Shown: in pieces, positions 16,464-18,836 of the stretch | How positions within the stretch are numbered: position 1 is the first letter of the stretch | How the letters are laid out: each line of letters begins with the position of its first letter | Assembly (NCBI GenBank): GCA_023406715.1 | Contig: JAEXVC010000240.1 | Span: forward strand, 1 to 18,836 | From: Bacteroidota bacterium | Lineage (GTDB): Bacteria > Bacteroidota > Bacteroidia > Bacteroidales > Tenuifilaceae | Length of the DNA stretch: 18,836 nt | Direction: 5' to 3' | The notes under the pieces: generated by a model | Told to the model about the DNA's origin: nothing | Databases searched by the model: none | Seen by the model: the letters and a program-made list of their open reading frames with translations, nothing else | Position numbers and translations under genes: made by a program

Positions 16464-16482
16464 GTATCTAGTTTTTAGATAC
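16464..16482 (+). promoter_or_regulatory. 7-bp hairpin just upstream of the comM start
   Basis: GTATCTA (16464-16470), a GTTTT loop and TAGATAC (16476-16482) form a perfect 7-bp stem ending 8 nt before the ATG. It could act as an operator or fold over the start region of the mRNA. No clear TAnnTTTG promoter was found between 16325 and 16463, which otherwise holds only AT-rich sequence and a weak CTGAAA/TTTCAG repeat (16351-16381). Confidence 0.35.
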
Positions 16483-16490
16483 TTACGCAT

Positions 16491-18029
16491 ATGCTTGTTA
16501 AAACATTTGGTAGTGCTGTTCACGGAATTAAGGCCACAACAATTACAATTGAGGTTAGTGTATCAAAAGGGATAAACTTTTTTTTGGTTGGCTTGCCCGA
16601 TAGCGCAGTCAAGGAGAGTCAACAACGGATTACATCGGCGCTGGAAACCAACGGTTTCAAATTTCCTAAGCACAGGGTGGTCATAAATATGGCACCAGCC
16701 GATATTCGCAAGGAAGGCGCAGCCTACGACTTACCTTTGGCTGTTGGTATACTTGCTGCATCAGAGCAGATGAATGCCGATTTGTTAGCCGAGTACATTG
16801 TTATGGGCGAGCTCTCGCTCGATGGAACCGTGCAACCAATTAAGGGAGTTCTGCCAATTGCTATTCAGGCTCGCGAGGAGGGTTTTAAGGGTTTTATTGT
16901 GCCCAAACAGAATGCTCGCGAAGCTGCAGTGGTTAATAATTTGGATGTCTATGGGGTTGAATCAATCAGCGAGGTTATTGATTTTTTCAACGGAAAAAGC
17001 ATACTTGAACCTACCATTGTAAATACACGCGATGAGTTTTTTACTCACGCCAACTCCTACGATGTAGATTTCCTTGATGTTAAAGGTCAGGAAAATGTAA
17101 AGCGTTCGTTGGAGGTTGCCGCTGCGGGTGGACATAATATTATTATGATTGGCCCTCCGGGTGCAGGTAAAACAATGCTGGCCAAACGTCTACCTACAAT
17201 TATTCCTCCATTAGCATTGCGCGAAGCTTTGGAAACTACAAAGATTCACTCTGTTGCGGGGAAAATGGATAGGGAAACATCGCTTATGACGCGTAGGCCA
17301 TTCCGTAGCCCGCATCACACAATATCGGACGTAGCATTGGTTGGCGGAGGTCAATATCCACAACCTGGCGAGATATCGCTTGCACATAATGGCGTGCTAT
17401 TCCTGGATGAACTCCCAGAGTTCAAGCGAACTGTATTGGAGGTTATGCGTCAACCCTTGGAGGATAGGGTAATTACAATTTCGCGGGCAAAGTTCACGGT
17501 GGAGTATCCTGCAAGTTTTATGCTGGTAGCATCAATGAATCCTTGCCCTTGCGGTTACTATAATCACCCCGAAAAAGAGTGTGTTTGCTCGCCCGGTGTG
17601 GTTCAAAAGTACCTGAATAAAATATCAGGCCCGTTGCTCGATAGAATTGATATTCATGTTGAGGTAATTCCTGTACCATTCGAGAAACTATCGGGGGCAC
17701 CGCCTTCGGAAAGCAGCGAGGTGATTAGACAGCGTGTTGTTAAAGCGCGACAAATTCAGGAGGAACGATTTGTGGAGTGGAAGGGAGTTTACTGCAATGC
17801 GCAAATGTCATCGAAATTAATTCGGAAATTCTGCGTTTTGGACGATGCAGGAACGGCTTTGATTAAAACAGCAATGGAGCGTTTGGGTTTATCGGCTAGG
17901 GCTTACGATAGAATTCTAAAAGTGTCGCGAACAATTGCGGATTTGGATTGTTCTGAGTCAATTCAATCTCAGCACATTGCGGAGGCAATACAGTATAGGA
18001 GTTTGGACAGAGAAAATTGGGCAGGCTAA
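16491..18029 (+). CDS. comM: ComM/YifB-family Mg-chelatase-like AAA+ ATPase
   Basis: This 512-residue cytoplasmic hexameric AAA+ motor belongs to the family in which ComM promotes branch migration during natural transformation. The N-terminal ribosomal-S5/Lon-like fold (residues 1-170) starts with the family signature VKTFGSAVHGI, followed by VGLPDSAVKESQQRI and NMAPADIRKEGAAYDLP. The AAA+ core shows Walker A GPPGAGKT (221-228), the RPFRSPHHTISD insert (269-280), Walker B VLFLDE (302-307) and sensor Asn350. The zinc-like Cys cluster follows (Cys352, Cys354, Cys364, Cys366), with LLDRIDIH near 382-389. The C-terminal lid (LGLSARAYDRILKVSRTIADL) is complete. Length matches the family (about 500-515). 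The gene probably forms its own unit, with two terminator-like hairpins behind it. The family is certain. The ComM function in this organism is inferred; many Bacteroidota carry the gene without known competence. Confidence 0.97.
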   Translation: MLVKTFGSAVHGIKATTITIEVSVSKGINFFLVGLPDSAVKESQQRITSALETNGFKFPKHRVVINMAPADIRKEGAAYDLPLAVGILAASEQMNADLLAEYIVMGELSLDGTVQPIKGVLPIAIQAREEGFKGFIVPKQNAREAAVVNNLDVYGVESISEVIDFFNGKSILEPTIVNTRDEFFTHANSYDVDFLDVKGQENVKRSLEVAAAGGHNIIMIGPPGAGKTMLAKRLPTIIPPLALREALETTKIHSVAGKMDRETSLMTRRPFRSPHHTISDVALVGGGQYPQPGEISLAHNGVLFLDELPEFKRTVLEVMRQPLEDRVITISRAKFTVEYPASFMLVASMNPCPCGYYNHPEKECVCSPGVVQKYLNKISGPLLDRIDIHVEVIPVPFEKLSGAPPSESSEVIRQRVVKARQIQEERFVEWKGVYCNAQMSSKLIRKFCVLDDAGTALIKTAMERLGLSARAYDRILKVSRTIADLDCSESIQSQHIAEAIQYRSLDRENWAG

Positions 18030-18060
18030 AATAATACTTTTTTTATTAGTTGAATTAAGG

Positions 18061-18084
18061 GATGTTTGAAAACATCGTGTTTTT
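18061..18084 (+). terminator. Rho-independent terminator after comM
   Basis: GATGTT (18061-18066), TGAA loop and AACATC (18071-18076) form a 6-bp stem, extendable to 7 bp with a 2-nt loop. It is followed by GTG and TTTTT (18080-18084). It sits 31 bp after the comM stop. Confidence 0.6.
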
Positions 18085-18091
18085 ATGGTAG

Positions 18092-18121
18092 TAGCCCTAA
18101 AAAAAATATTTAGGCTATTTT
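18092..18121. terminator. Second terminator-like hairpin between comM and hppA
   Basis: TAGCC-C-TAAA pairs with TTTAGGCTA (18109-18117), a 9-bp stem with one bulged C and an A-rich 7-nt loop. TTTT follows. It may back up the terminator just before it, or act in the other direction. From 18122 to 18243 I see only AT-rich leader sequence and no convincing TAnnTTTG promoter for hppA. Confidence 0.4.
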
Positions 18122-18243
18122 CTCGAATTGTAAGTGTTCGTATATTGCCTATCTTGATTTATGATGTAAATTGTTGCGTTATACTGTTAAAAATGAATAT
18201 AAAACATCTATAATAATTATTAACCTAAACTAAATCTTGAAGT

Positions 18244-18836
18244 ATGATTATTGACAATTTGTTTTGGGTAGTTCCGATTGCATCGTTAATTGCCCTTGGG
18301 TTTGCCTACTACTTCTTCAAACAAATGATGAAGGAAGATGAAGGTACAGACACAATGAAGAAGATTGCGCTTTACGTTCGTAAAGGTGCAATGTCGTATT
18401 TAAAACAACAGTATAAAGTTGTTGGTATTGTGTTCTTAGTTCTTTTAGGTCTTTTCGCAATTTTGGCCTTTGGATTGAAAGTGCAAAATGAGTGGACTCC
18501 ATTTGCGTTCCTAACCGGTGGTTTTTTCTCTGGTTTGGCTGGTTTCTTTGGTATGAAAACAGCAACCTACGCTTCAGCTCGTACTGCAAATGCTGCAAAA
18601 AATTCGTTGAACCACGGATTGAAAGTGGCTTTCCGCTCAGGAGCAGTTATGGGTCTTGTTGTGGTTGGTTTAGCGGTTCTTGACATTTCGTTATGGTACG
18701 TTATTCTTAACTACTTCATTGACGAGCCAGATGCATCGCATAAACTAATTATCATTACTACCACAATGCTTACCTTCGGTATGGGTGCTTCAACTCAGGC
18801 TTTGTTTGCACGTGTTGGTGGTGGTATATACACTAA
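18244..18836 (+). CDS. hppA: Membrane-bound ion-translocating pyrophosphatase, N-terminal part (cut by right edge)
   Basis: The frame starts at ATG 18244 (MIIDNLFWVVPIASLIAL) and runs open to the edge: 197 codons of a protein usually near 650-750 residues or longer. The enzyme couples hydrolysis of cytoplasmic pyrophosphate to H+ and/or Na+ export across the inner membrane. Hydrophobic helices alternate with the family signatures: VRKGAMSYLKQQYK after helix 1, GGFFSGLAGFFGMKTATYAS (helix 3 region), ARTANAAKNSLNHGLKVAFRSGAVMG, and FGMGASTQALFARVGGGIYT at the edge, which leads into the first pyrophosphate-binding region. Pump type (H+ or Na+, K+ dependence) depends on residues beyond the window. 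It probably has its own promoter, as two hairpins separate it from comM. Confidence 0.95.
   Translation, partial: MIIDNLFWVVPIASLIALGFAYYFFKQMMKEDEGTDTMKKIALYVRKGAMSYLKQQYKVVGIVFLVLLGLFAILAFGLKVQNEWTPFAFLTGGFFSGLAGFFGMKTATYASARTANAAKNSLNHGLKVAFRSGAVMGLVVVGLAVLDISLWYVILNYFIDEPDASHKLIIITTTMLTFGMGASTQALFARVGGGIYT

Overview
The window looks like chromosomal DNA from a member of the Bacteroidota, probably Bacteroidales or Marinilabiliales-like. The base composition is AT-rich, there are no clear Shine-Dalgarno sites, and two candidate promoters carry the phylum's TAnnTTTG -7 element. The protein families are typical of this phylum: a Reg_prop/triple-Y-type sensor N-terminus, a PD40-OmpA protein and a DUF5723-like outer-membrane barrel. 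All seven predicted signal-peptidase-I substrates place glutamine right after the likely cleavage site, matching the published 'Bacteroidetes Q-rule'. I see no insertion sequence, tRNA, rRNA, CRISPR array or phage gene.

Layout. A minus-strand cluster runs leftward from about 8.8 kb: a 1259-residue secreted TPR-CHAT protease, a second secreted TPR-CHAT protease (1104 residues), a 268-residue secreted protein with a FecR-like N-terminus, and a periplasmic-propeller sensor gene cut by the left edge. A 376-bp divergent region (8813-9188) separates it from a plus-strand envelope cluster: PD40/OmpA protein, 733-residue exported protein of unknown function, cytoplasmic metallo-beta-lactamase-fold hydrolase, small lipoprotein, and DUF5723-like outer-membrane barrel. 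After 166 bp come a ComM/YifB AAA+ ATPase, two terminator-like hairpins, and the 5' end of a membrane-bound pyrophosphatase gene (hppA), cut by the right edge.

How they may work together. Both CHAT proteins keep the His/Cys dyad and both carry signal peptides, so they are probably peptidases acting outside the cytoplasm. The best-studied CHAT proteins (HetF, Csx29 of Craspase) are intracellular. The two paralogues, the FecR-like protein and the propeller sensor are close together on one strand and form the most interesting candidate system here: a two-protease envelope module linked to an extracytoplasmic sensor. The divergent cluster encodes peptidoglycan-anchoring and outer-membrane proteins. 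Any functional link between the two clusters is inference from adjacency and the shared control region. The ComM and HppA genes are ordinary housekeeping genes.
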